Assembly (NCBI GenBank): GCA_050013835.1
Contig: JBEKEM010000009.1
Location: 1 to 64,000 of the forward strand
Source of the DNA: Bog-793 sp050013835
GTDB lineage: Bacteria > Actinomycetota > Acidimicrobiia > Acidimicrobiales > Bog-793
DNA: 64,000 bases
Direction of reading: 5' to 3'
Shown: positions 54,239-62,356 of the stretch, piece after piece
Numbering within the stretch: position 1 is the first letter of the stretch
Layout: each line of letters opens with the position of its first letter
Made by a program: the position numbers and the translations under genes
The notes under the pieces: generated by a model
What the model was told of the DNA's origin: nothing
The model's database searches: none
The model's input: the letters and a program-made list of their open reading frames with translations, nothing else

Positions 54239-54701
54239 CGCCACCTGAACATTCGAGCAGCGCTCCACCCACCAACGATCGCGCCACCACGTGCTGAGGG
54301 CGGGTATCCCCCCTTTCCGTCGAGGCATCGCGCAAGGAGATGCGGTGCAAGAGACACGACGCCGGTGCGACCGGGACTTCCGTGAGGGGGCCGTCGGGAT
54401 CACGCGGGCTCTCGGCCGCCACAGCCTCGACAAAGCCCTTAGCCACAACTCCCGGAAGACGGCGCTGTAGCAGCCGGGCTCGGCACCCGACGACGGTCGG
54501 ATCTCCCATGCCAGCACCGTAGCCAACAGCGCAGTCGCCAGGCGGCGACTGGCAACATCGGTTCGCCGAGTCCCCACGCCTAATGGGGCGACTAGCGACC
54601 AGACGACCAGGCGTTTCCCGACTCCGCAACGCCGCCGCCCGACGCGAAACGGCGCCGGGTCGCGATGCGATCCCGGCGCCGACGCGCAGGCCGAGGGGGG
54701 A
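54239..54701. other. 463-bp gap between the ABC ATPase and yceI
   Basis: The right-hand end holds the yceI terminator (54651-54680). Short frames across the rest show no codon bias or recognisable motif, and I see no convincing gene. The promoter of the ABC gene must lie near 54240-54330. Confidence 0.5.
54651..54680 (-). terminator. Terminator of yceI
   Basis: GGCGCCGGG (54651-54659) pairs with CCCGGCGCC (54672-54680), and an inner TCGC/GCGA stem continues it past one bulged base to a 3-nt loop, giving 13 bp in all. On the minus strand it lies 21 nt after the yceI stop and is followed by GTTT, a short T-tract. Confidence 0.65.
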
Positions 54702-55295
54702 TCAGCCTGCGAGAATCGCTTCCGCCTCTATCTCGATCTTCACCCGGTTGCCGATGAGAACGCCACCGCCGTCGAGCGGCGTGTTCCAGGACACGCCGAA
54801 CTCGTTGCGGTCGATCTCGGTCGCGGCGGAAAATCCCAGCCGTACGCCGCCCCATGGGTCCGAGGCGGCGCCGTTGAACTCGAGGTCGAGCACCACGGCT
54901 TTCGTCACGTCCTTGATCGTCAGGTCGCCCTGAATCCGCCATTTCCCGTCCCCTACCGGCCGCACGGCCGTGCTGGAGAAGGTCATCGTGGGGTACTTCT
55001 CCTGCTCGAAGAAGTCGCCTGAGCGCAGGTGGGCGTCGCGCTGGGACTCGCCGGTCGTCACGCTGTCGGTCCGGATGGTCGCCCGGACGCTCGACTCGGT
55101 CGGATCCTCGGCGACGACCACGGTCCCCTCGAACTCACCGAATGTGCCGCGCACCTTGGTCACCATCAGGTGGCGGGCGACGAAGGCGACCACGGTGTGG
55201 GTCTTGTCGAGCACGTAGGTGCCCGGGGCCGGAACGGTCTCACCTCCGACCACTCTCGTCAGCTCTGCCGTTGCTGTTGCTGTTGCTGTAGTCAT
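54702..55295 (-). CDS. YceI-family lipocalin-like protein
   Basis: The 197-aa protein is a YceI-domain beta-barrel (GTYVLDKTHTVVAFVARHLMV, then FEGTVVVAEDP..SSV and GDFFEQEKYPTMTF). Members bind isoprenoid or other lipids and are often stress-induced. It has no signal peptide and so is probably cytosolic. The N-terminus is a Thr-Ala repeat (MTTATATATAE) encoded by a near-perfect ACAGCA repeat. AGGAGGACAAG gives a strong ribosome binding site. It diverges from a marR gene, its likely regulator. Confidence 0.9.
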   Translation of the reverse strand: MTTATATATAELTRVVGGETVPAPGTYVLDKTHTVVAFVARHLMVTKVRGTFGEFEGTVVVAEDPTESSVRATIRTDSVTTGESQRDAHLRSGDFFEQEKYPTMTFSSTAVRPVGDGKWRIQGDLTIKDVTKAVVLDLEFNGAASDPWGGVRLGFSAATEIDRNEFGVSWNTPLDGGGVLIGNRVKIEIEAEAILAG

Positions 55296-55353
55296 CGTGC
55301 TTGTCCTCCTGTTGAAACTGCGTCGGCGATCTGGGTCCTTGCCCTGTCACTTA

Positions 55354-55381
55354 TTGTATCCACAACTATTGTCAACGCAAT
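55354..55381. promoter_or_regulatory. Candidate MarR operator between yceI and marR
   Basis: Two small palindromes lie side by side in the AT-rich yceI-marR gap: TTGTatccACAA (55354-55365) and ATTGtcaacgCAAT (55368-55381). ATTGT also repeats directly with a 15-bp step. MarR proteins bind short TTG...CAA-type dyads in divergent promoters, so this is a good operator candidate. Confidence 0.45.
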
Positions 55382-55412
55382 CACTGCCCGAATATTCCGC
55401 TACACTCCTGCC

Positions 55413-55988
55413 GTGGCCGACCTGCAGGACACGCGGACCAGCGGAACGGGGATCGTGAACGAGCAGCACAGCACCGTGTGCAGCTCGGGTGAACCACAGG
55501 AGGCCCCGTGGATGACACTTGTCGGACTCGTCTTCGAGACGGCCGACGGCCTGCGCCGCGCTCTCGTCCCCGGGGTCGAGTCCGAGCTGGGACTTGGTGG
55601 GCTGGCATTCGAGGTGCTCGTGCGCCTGGCGCGCACCCCCGGGGCCCGGCTGCGGATGACCGACCTCGCCGCGCAGACCGGTCTCACGCCCGGCGGTCTC
55701 ACCCGTGTCGTCGACCGCCTCGCCGAGGCGGGCCTCGTCTGCCGGGAAGCATGTGACGGCGACCGGCGCGGATTGTTCACCGCCCTCACCCCCACCGGGC
55801 AGGCGCGCACCGCCGAAGTCCTCCGCCATCACGAGCGCGAAGTCGAGACGCTCACCGCCGGGACCCTCGACGGCGTCGACACGGAGACCCTCATCTCGCT
55901 TCTGCGCCGGCTGCGCGACCGCGTTCATCCGCAGGCCGCCCGCGTCACGGACGATCCGGAGGTTCCCGGAACGGCCCCTCCCCGGTAG
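55413..55988 (+). CDS. MarR-family transcriptional regulator
   Basis: The 191-aa protein has the MarR winged helix: LTPGGLTRVVDRLAEAGLV is the recognition helix region and REACDGDRRGLFTALTPTG the wing. The likely start is a GTG at 55413. Later starts (a GTG at about 55455 or the ATG of WMTLVGLV) would remove a non-conserved tail of up to 30 residues. Divergent from yceI and 31 bp ahead of acnA, it may control both. Ligand unknown. Confidence 0.88.
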   Translation: MADLQDTRTSGTGIVNEQHSTVCSSGEPQEAPWMTLVGLVFETADGLRRALVPGVESELGLGGLAFEVLVRLARTPGARLRMTDLAAQTGLTPGGLTRVVDRLAEAGLVCREACDGDRRGLFTALTPTGQARTAEVLRHHEREVETLTAGTLDGVDTETLISLLRRLRDRVHPQAARVTDDPEVPGTAPPR

Positions 55989-56019
55989 CGTCAGGCCGGG
56001 AACGGAGGGAAGGACGACG

Positions 56020-58698
56020 ATGATGGGGCTGAACTCGTTCGGCACCAACGGAGGCATCACCGTCGGCGACACCGACTACAGGATCGAACGGCTCGACGCC
56101 CTGCCAGGCGATCTCGGCGCGGAGCGGCTCCCGTACTCGCTGAGGGTCCTCCTCGAGAACCTGCTGCGGCACGAGGACGGCCGGCTCGTCACGGCCGACG
56201 ACATCGCCGCCGTCGCCTCGGCGGCCGGTGGCACGCCAACGGCCCGCGAGATCGCCTTCTCGCCGGCTCGCGTCCTGCTCCAGGACTTCACCGGCGTGCC
56301 CTGCGTCGTCGACCTCGCCGCGCTGCGCGACGCCGTCGGCTCGCTCGGCGGCGACCCCGGATCCGTCAACCCCCGGATCCCTGTCGACCTCGTCATCGAC
56401 CACTCGCTCATCGTCGACGTGGCCCGGCGACCGGACGCCCCGGCGCTGAACGCGCGGCTCGAGTTCGCCCGCAACGCCGAGCGCTACCGCTTCCTGCGGT
56501 GGGGCCAGCAGGCGTTCTCGGATCTGCGTGTCGTGCCGCCCGACACCGGAATCTGCCATCAGGTGAACCTCGAACTCCTGAGCCAGGTCGTCTTCGCCGA
56601 CGCCTCCGGCGCCGCTTACCCCGACACGCTCGTCGGGACCGACTCCCACACGACGATGGTGAACGGCCTCGGCGTCGTCGGCTGGGGCGTCGGCGGGATC
56701 GAGGCGGAGGCGGCGATGCTCGGCCAGCCGATCTCGATGCTCATCCCCCAGGTCGTCGGGCTCCGCCTCGAGGGCGCCCTCGCTGAAGGGACGACGGCGA
56801 CCGACCTCGTCCTCACGATCGCCGAACTGCTGCGCGCCCGCGGCGTCGTCGGCAAGTTCGTCGAGTGCTTCGGGCGCGGACTAGCCAACGTGCCCCTCGA
56901 GAACCGGGCGACGATCGGCAACATGTCGCCCGAGTACGGATCGACGGTGACGATCTTCCCGATCGACGCCGAGACGCTCCGCTACCTGCGCTTCACCGGC
57001 CGCCCCGAACGCCTCGTGCACCTAGTCGAGACGTACGCCAAGGAGCAAGGCCTCTGGCACGACCCTGCGCACGAGCCCATCTACTCCGAGACGCTCGCCC
57101 TCGACCTCGGCACCGTGGTACCGAGCCTCGCCGGGCCGTCGCGCCCCCAGGATCGCGTGCCACTCGACCAGGCCCAGGACTCCTTCCACCGTGCGCTCAC
57201 CTCCTCGAGACCAGCCGCCCCGCGGGACGCGCCCGGGGATCGCCGCGTACCCGTCACGCTCGCCGACGGCCAGACGGCCGAGCTCGGCGACGGCTACGTC
57301 GTCATCGCCGCCATCACGAGCTGCACGAACACGTCGAACCCCCAGGTCATGGTCGCCGCCGGGCTGCTCGCCAGGCGCGCAGTCGAGCGGGGGCTCACTA
57401 CCAAGCCGTGGGTGAAAACGTCGCTCGCGCCGGGCTCGCGCGTCGTCGCCGACTACCTCGACCGCGCGGGGCTAACGCCGTATCTCGAGAAGCTCGGCTT
57501 CGGCGTCGTCGGCTTCGGCTGCACGACCTGCATCGGCAACTCGGGACCGCTCGCGGCCGAGGTCTCCGCCGCCATCTCGGCCGGTGGCCTCTCCTGTGTC
57601 TCGGTGCTCTCGGGCAACAGGAACTTCGAGGGACGCATCCACCCCGAGGTGCGGATGAACTACCTGGCGTCACCGCCGCTCGTCGTCGCCTACGCGCTGG
57701 CCGGCACGATGGACGTCGATCTCTACCGCGACCCTCTCGGCGAAACCCCGGACGGGAACCCGGTGCGCCTGCGCGACTTGTGGCCGACGGATGCCGAGGT
57801 CACGGCCGTCATCGAGGACGCCCTCGAGTCGAAGATGTTCACGAGGGACTACGCCGACGTCTTCGCCGGCGACGAGAACTGGCGGTCGCTCGAGGCCGCG
57901 CCGGGCCGGCTCTTCGCCTGGAACGACACCTCGACCTACATCCGCGAGCCGCCCTTCGTCCGGGGCATGGCCTTGGAGCCCGGGCCGGTCACCAACATCA
58001 CCGGCGCCCGAGTGCTCGCCGTCGTCGGCGACTCCGTGACGACCGACCACATCTCACCGGCCGGTTCGATCCTGCCGACCAGCCCGGCCGGCCAGTGGCT
58101 CGTCGCCAACGGAGTCCCGCCCGCCGAGTTCAACTCCTACGGGACGAGAAGGGGCAACCACGAGGTCATGGTCCGGGGCACCCTCGCCAACCCGCGGATC
58201 CGCAACGCCCTGGCGGGTGGGGCGGAAGGCGGCGTCACGGTCCACCTCCCCGACGCCGCGCCCGGCACCATCTACGACGTCGCCGAGGCCTACCGCGCCG
58301 AGGGCGTGCCGCTCGTCATCCTGGCGGGCAAGGAGTACGGATCGGGATCATCCCGGGACTGGGCAGCCAAGGGGGTCGCCCTCCTCGGTGTGCGCGCCGT
58401 CCTCGTCGAGAGCTTCGAGCGCATCCACCGCTCGAACCTGGTCGGAATGGGTGTCGCGCCCCTCGAGTTCCTCCCCGGTGAGAGCGCCGCGACCTTCAGG
58501 CTAACCGGGACCGAGGTCTTCGACGTGTCAGGGCTCGAGGGATCGCCGCCCGGCGGTCTCATCCGCAAGCACGTCACGGTGAGGGCGGACGACAAGACCT
58601 TCGAGGCGGTCCTCCGGATCGACACGCCGACCGAGGAGGAGTACTACCGCCACGGCGGGATCCTCCCCTACGTCGTGCGCAAACTACTTGCGACCTGA
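56020..58698 (+). CDS. acnA: Aconitate hydratase A
   Basis: AcnA isomerises citrate and isocitrate in the TCA cycle with a 4Fe-4S cluster. The 892-aa protein is of the AcnA/IRP type. Cluster cysteines appear in ITSCTNTSNP (about 57330) and GCTTCIGNSG (about 57525), and the swivel domain carries GKEYGSGSSRDWAAKG and the substrate Arg. The ATG at 56020 has GGAGGGAAGGA upstream. It is probably transcribed with marR, whose stop is 31 bp before it. Confidence 0.96.
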   Translation: MMGLNSFGTNGGITVGDTDYRIERLDALPGDLGAERLPYSLRVLLENLLRHEDGRLVTADDIAAVASAAGGTPTAREIAFSPARVLLQDFTGVPCVVDLAALRDAVGSLGGDPGSVNPRIPVDLVIDHSLIVDVARRPDAPALNARLEFARNAERYRFLRWGQQAFSDLRVVPPDTGICHQVNLELLSQVVFADASGAAYPDTLVGTDSHTTMVNGLGVVGWGVGGIEAEAAMLGQPISMLIPQVVGLRLEGALAEGTTATDLVLTIAELLRARGVVGKFVECFGRGLANVPLENRATIGNMSPEYGSTVTIFPIDAETLRYLRFTGRPERLVHLVETYAKEQGLWHDPAHEPIYSETLALDLGTVVPSLAGPSRPQDRVPLDQAQDSFHRALTSSRPAAPRDAPGDRRVPVTLADGQTAELGDGYVVIAAITSCTNTSNPQVMVAAGLLARRAVERGLTTKPWVKTSLAPGSRVVADYLDRAGLTPYLEKLGFGVVGFGCTTCIGNSGPLAAEVSAAISAGGLSCVSVLSGNRNFEGRIHPEVRMNYLASPPLVVAYALAGTMDVDLYRDPLGETPDGNPVRLRDLWPTDAEVTAVIEDALESKMFTRDYADVFAGDENWRSLEAAPGRLFAWNDTSTYIREPPFVRGMALEPGPVTNITGARVLAVVGDSVTTDHISPAGSILPTSPAGQWLVANGVPPAEFNSYGTRRGNHEVMVRGTLANPRIRNALAGGAEGGVTVHLPDAAPGTIYDVAEAYRAEGVPLVILAGKEYGSGSSRDWAAKGVALLGVRAVLVESFERIHRSNLVGMGVAPLEFLPGESAATFRLTGTEVFDVSGLEGSPPGGLIRKHVTVRADDKTFEAVLRIDTPTEEEYYRHGGILPYVVRKLLAT

Positions 58699-59090
58699 CG
58701 GCGCCGCGCGGGCGGGACCGGGGCGGCCCGGAGGGTCGTAGTCGCGCAGGTCCCTGGCGGCGGCCGACACCAACCCGGCGGCCGCTTGCAGGAAATCGCC
58801 GATCGCCTCCCGGTGCTCGGTCCGGACCTTGGCCGCGATCGACCTCACCCGGGCGTGATAGGCCGCGAGCCCAGGAGGCGTGCGCTCGGGCACCTGTCCT
58901 GACAGCTCGACGAGCGTGGAGCGGCGGTCTCGGGGGTGGGGGGTCCGGCGCACCCACCCCGCCGCCTCGAGCCGGTCGACGGGCATCGTGATCGCCCCGA
59001 GGTGAGCGACAACCGCTCGCCGAGCTGAGTCTGGGTCAACGGTCCGTCCGCTTCCAGGTTCTCGAGGGCGTGGGACTGGACGTCGCCCCC
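58684..59090 (-). pseudogene. MarR-family gene, 5'-truncated and frameshifted
   Basis: The 3' part (58684-58986) encodes MPVDRLEAAGWVRRTPHPRD followed by RRSTLVELS, the recognition helix and wing of a MarR regulator. The preceding piece, HALENLEADGPLTQTQLGER and LSLTSG, is in another frame. Adding one base at the CCCC run 58995-58998 would join them as ...LTSGAITMPVDRLE. The N-terminal helices are missing: upstream the sequence becomes the sense strand of a methyltransferase. The gene overlaps the end of acnA by 15 bp. Confidence 0.72.
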
Positions 59091-59478
59091 GCCGCGATCG
59101 AGAGGGCCACGGCGCGGGCCCGAGCCGAAGGGTCGCGAGCGCGATTCGTCACGGGCGACGTCGCGCGCCTTGCCGATTCCGGCGTCACGGGCTCCTTCGA
59201 CCTCGTCCTCGACATCGGCTGCTACCACGCCGTCCCCGACCGCCTGCGCGACGCCTATGCCGCCGGTGTCGCTGCCGTCACCCGTCAGGGCGCCGCCTTC
59301 TGGCTCGCCGGGGTCGGCGACCCACCCGTCACCTGGCGGCTGCTCGGTGCGCACGGCGTCGGCGCAGCCGAGCTGCGCCGCCGATTCGGGGGGGGATTTC
59401 GAGCTCGTGGGGGAACGGTCGGCCAGCGCGGTCGGGCGTCTGAAGGCCTTCGCCCTGTACCACTTCGTCCGCACCTGA
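59067..59478 (+). pseudogene. SAM-dependent methyltransferase gene, 5'-truncated and frameshifted
   Basis: The frame from 59070 reads GLDVAPAAIERATARARAEG, then SFDLVLDIGCYHAVPDRLRD, the middle and C-terminal parts of a class I methyltransferase of the small-molecule (thiopurine/UbiE-like) kind. The first ~45 residues with the glycine-rich SAM motif are absent. An 8-G run at 59388-59395 shifts the frame. Dropping one G restores FGGDFELVGERSASAVGRLK and a C-terminal ALYHFVRT, ending at 59478. Either the gene is dead or the run is a sequencing error. The missing 5' end cannot be explained that way. Confidence 0.7.
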
Positions 59479-59668
59479 GGCGGGGATCATCGGCGGATCC
59501 GGTATGACCGGCGCCATCGTGCCGGTCCCGAAAGAGCCCCGCACGCCGTGCGGACGCGCGGGCTCGTCTCGTTCGACCGGGCACACAAGCCGCCTGCGAG
59601 GCCGGTTCCGGGAGGATGCTTGCTTCGCGGTCCTCGTCACGGCATTGTCGAGCTGTGGAGAAGACGCC

Positions 59669-59935
59669 ATGTCGCTGACACCACTCGAGCGCGCGGTGCT
59701 TGATTTCGAGCGCGAATGGTGGATGACGACCGCTCAATCGAGCAAGCGGGACGCGATCCGTGCCCGGCTCGGCATCTCCCCGGCGCGGTACTACGCGATC
59801 GTCTCGACGCTCGCCGACTCCAATGACGCCGTCGCCTACGACCCGCTCGTCGTCCACCGGACGAGGCGCCGCCGCGCCGAGCGCCGGCGCGCCGCGTTCT
59901 TCGCCGAAGCCCCCCGTCAACGTCGACCGCACTGA
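59669..59935 (+). CDS. DUF3263 family protein
   Basis: The 88-aa basic protein matches the actinobacterial DUF3263 pattern: ILDFER.WW-like LDFEREWWMT, an AIR..LGIS..RYY helix-turn-helix-like stretch, and a DPLVV..T.RRRAERR tail. Function is unknown; the fold suggests nucleic-acid binding. The ATG at 59669 is preceded by GGAG. It is directly upstream of otsB, whose in-frame coding-like sequence begins at this gene stop. Confidence 0.8.
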   Translation: MSLTPLERAVLDFEREWWMTTAQSSKRDAIRARLGISPARYYAIVSTLADSNDAVAYDPLVVHRTRRRRAERRRAAFFAEAPRQRRPH

Positions 59936-59991
59936 ACCCGGCCGTCGAACGGGCACTGGCGCTTCTCGCGGCGCAGCCCACGACGACCGGA

Positions 59992-60765
59992 GTGATCGTC
60001 GACTACGACGGGACCCTCGCCGAGATCGTCCCGAACCCCAACGAGGCGCCCCCGCTCCCCGGAGCCGTGGGGGTCCTCTCCCGACTGATCGCCTGCTACG
60101 GAACCGTTGCCGTCGTGTCCGGCCGGCCGGTCTCCTTCCTCGTGGCGCACCTCGGCATCGGGCCGGAACTCGCCCACCTGGGGGTGTACGGGCACTACGG
60201 GCTCGAGCACCTCGGGTCTGACGGCACGGTCGACTACGACCCACTCGTTGACGACTACGCGGGTGTGGTCGCCGCGGCGACCGCCGAGGCTCACGCCCGC
60301 GTACCCCGGGGCGCCCTCGTCGAGGAGAAGGGGCTCGCCCTGACGCTCCACTGGCGCCAGGCGCCGGAAGCCGCACCGGCGTCAGTGGCGCTCGCCCACG
60401 ATCTCGCCGAGCGCCACGGCCTCGCCATCCGCCAGGGCAAGCGGGCGATCGAGCTCGTCCTGCCGGTCGCCAACGACAAGGGGTCCGTCGTGGCTTCACT
60501 GCTCTCGGCGTGCTCGGCCGGCTGCGTTCTCGGTGACGACGTCGGCGACATCCCGGCATTCGCGGCGATCGACTTGCTCGCCCATACCCGCCCTTTTGAG
60601 GGGGTGCGCGTCGCGGTGACGAGCCCCGAGGTGCCCGAGGAGCTCGTCGCCATGGCCGACGTCGTCGTCGACGGGCCACGGGGCGCGCTCGGCTTTCTCG
60701 GCGAGCTCGCCGACCGGGCCACTGGAAGGCGGCTCACCGGAGGGGAAAAGCGGCCCCCTCGCTGA
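59992..60765 (+). CDS. otsB: Trehalose-6-phosphate phosphatase
   Basis: OtsB dephosphorylates trehalose 6-phosphate. The 257-aa HAD protein has DYDGT (4-8 from this start), VVSGRP, a Lys in NDKGSV and LGDDVGD. The GTG at 59992 cuts close to the first motif. In-frame, protein-like sequence (LNPAVERALALLAAQ) continues upstream to a CTG at 59932 that overlaps the DUF3263 stop, so the true N-terminus may be longer. The 3' end overlaps otsA by 32 bp on the other strand. Confidence 0.9.
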   Translation: MIVDYDGTLAEIVPNPNEAPPLPGAVGVLSRLIACYGTVAVVSGRPVSFLVAHLGIGPELAHLGVYGHYGLEHLGSDGTVDYDPLVDDYAGVVAAATAEAHARVPRGALVEEKGLALTLHWRQAPEAAPASVALAHDLAERHGLAIRQGKRAIELVLPVANDKGSVVASLLSACSAGCVLGDDVGDIPAFAAIDLLAHTRPFEGVRVAVTSPEVPEELVAMADVVVDGPRGALGFLGELADRATGRRLTGGEKRPPR

Positions 60766-62176
60766 GACGGGCCCGGGACGAGGACCTCGCCTCGGCTGCC
60801 ACGCGATCGAGCCATTCGGACGGCGGGTGGAGAGCGGCGAGTTCGGCCAGCCGTCGTGCCCGCGTGTGGGCCTCGGCGGCCGGCATGTCGAGCGCCCGAC
60901 CGAGGGCTGCCGCGGTCCCCGAGATGTCGAACGGCTCGACGGCCACCGCCGCCTCGCCGAGCTCGGCGAAGGCGCCGACCTCCCGACTGAGACAGAGCAC
61001 GCCGTCCCGCCGGTTCAGCACGGCACCCTCCTTGGCGACGAGGTTCATCCCGTCGCGCAACGCGTTCACGAGCAGCACGTCGTACGAGCCCAGCGCGGCG
61101 AGCGAGGCGTCGTGGTCGTCGGAGATTTCGAGGACGACGACAGGGCGGCCCGGTGCCCCGAAGCGCTCGTTTAGGCGCGCCGCGGTGCGCTCGATCTCGT
61201 TGCGGTAGGCGCGGTACTCGGGGAGCTCCACCCGTGACAGGTAGAGGTGGGCGAGGAACACGACGGAGTCACGCCGCTCGGGCTCCGCCTCGAGCAGCTC
61301 CCCGAAGGCGGCGAAACCGCGCACGATGTTCTTCGACAGCTCGAGCCGGTCGCTGCGCAAGACGATGCGGCGGCCGTCGGCGGCCGCCACGAGCTTGGCA
61401 CGCGCCGCCTCGACGTGGGGGGCGGTGGCGGCCGCGGCGAGCCGGCGGGCGTCGACTCCCAGCGGGGCGACGACGACCCGGGGATCCTCGGCAAGGTGCT
61501 CAGCCGCGCAGCGCCGGAAGTGTTCCGCCCAGCGGTCCGTGTGGAACCCGGCCGCTCCGCACGAGGCGATCGAGGCGACGAGCTCCGCCGCGACGCCGAC
61601 CGGCAGGGTCCGCAGCTCCTCCGGGCCGCAGAACGGCGTGTGGGTGAAATGGACCGTCGCGAGATCGGGGCGCAGCTCGGCGAGACGACCGCCGACGAGC
61701 GAAAGTTGGTAGTCGTTGACGATGACCGTCGCCGCCGCGGGAGCGATCCGGGCGATCTCGTCGGCGAACAGGAAGTTGTGGGCGCGGAAGCTCCTCCACG
61801 CCTCGTGCCAGCGGCGGTCGATCGTCGGCCGGCGCGCCGCGTCGAAAAGGCCGTGGTGGAGCAACCACAGCGTGCCGTTGGCGATCGCCCGGTGGGCGGA
61901 GGCGACCTCGTCGGGCACCGGGACGAGCCGGACCTCGAGACCCTCCGACGTCGGGATCGACAGGCCGCGCGCCACGACCTCCTGTTCGGGTCCGCTCGCC
62001 GCGGCGGCGACCCACAGGGCGTGCCGGCCCTCGAGGGCGGCGGCGAGGCTCGGCGCGAGCCCACCGGCGGCACGGCCGACGACCACCCCGCCCGACTCGA
62101 GGCCGAACGAGAACGGGGCCCGGGTGGCGGCGATGACGAGGTCGCGCGCCTCGGCGGGGGCTGGCACGCCGAACAT
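60734..62176 (-). CDS. otsA: Trehalose-6-phosphate synthase (GT20)
   Basis: OtsA joins glucose from a nucleotide sugar to glucose 6-phosphate. The 480-aa GT20 protein has VIVNDYQLSLV, HFTHTPFCGPEELRTLP, SDRLELSKNIVRGFAAF and the C-terminal DGMNLVAKEG. It is somewhat divergent from E. coli OtsA: the sugar-donor loop near the start is not the usual GG(L) form, so the donor cannot be called. I chose the ATG at 62176; a TTG nine codons upstream is possible. It is convergent with otsB, its partner enzyme. Confidence 0.85.
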   Translation of the reverse strand: MFGVPAPAEARDLVIAATRAPFSFGLESGGVVVGRAAGGLAPSLAAALEGRHALWVAAAASGPEQEVVARGLSIPTSEGLEVRLVPVPDEVASAHRAIANGTLWLLHHGLFDAARRPTIDRRWHEAWRSFRAHNFLFADEIARIAPAAATVIVNDYQLSLVGGRLAELRPDLATVHFTHTPFCGPEELRTLPVGVAAELVASIASCGAAGFHTDRWAEHFRRCAAEHLAEDPRVVVAPLGVDARRLAAAATAPHVEAARAKLVAAADGRRIVLRSDRLELSKNIVRGFAAFGELLEAEPERRDSVVFLAHLYLSRVELPEYRAYRNEIERTAARLNERFGAPGRPVVVLEISDDHDASLAALGSYDVLLVNALRDGMNLVAKEGAVLNRRDGVLCLSREVGAFAELGEAAVAVEPFDISGTAAALGRALDMPAAEAHTRARRLAELAALHPPSEWLDRVAAEARSSSRARLSEGAAFPLR

Positions 62177-62214
62177 CTTCGCTTGACGGGACCTAGCAGG
62201 CAACGACGGCCGTC

Positions 62215-62243
62215 TTGACGTGCCAGGGCACGCCGACCAGACT
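62215..62243 (+). promoter_or_regulatory. Candidate promoter of the thrC-like/cysO pair
   Basis: TTGACG (62215-62220; 5/6) is followed after 17 bp by CAGACT (62238-62243; 3/6). A 6-bp hairpin CGAGCC-ATAC-GGCTCG (62303-62318) lies in the predicted leader, about 38 nt before the start codon. Confidence 0.35.
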
Positions 62244-62356
62244 GGGGCCCATCATCCAGAGCGGCTGAGGGACGGGCCCGAAGACGCCGCGGCAACCAGT
62301 TCCGAGCCATACGGCTCGCCACCAGGTGCCAATGCCCGATCGATGAGGAGGAAGCC

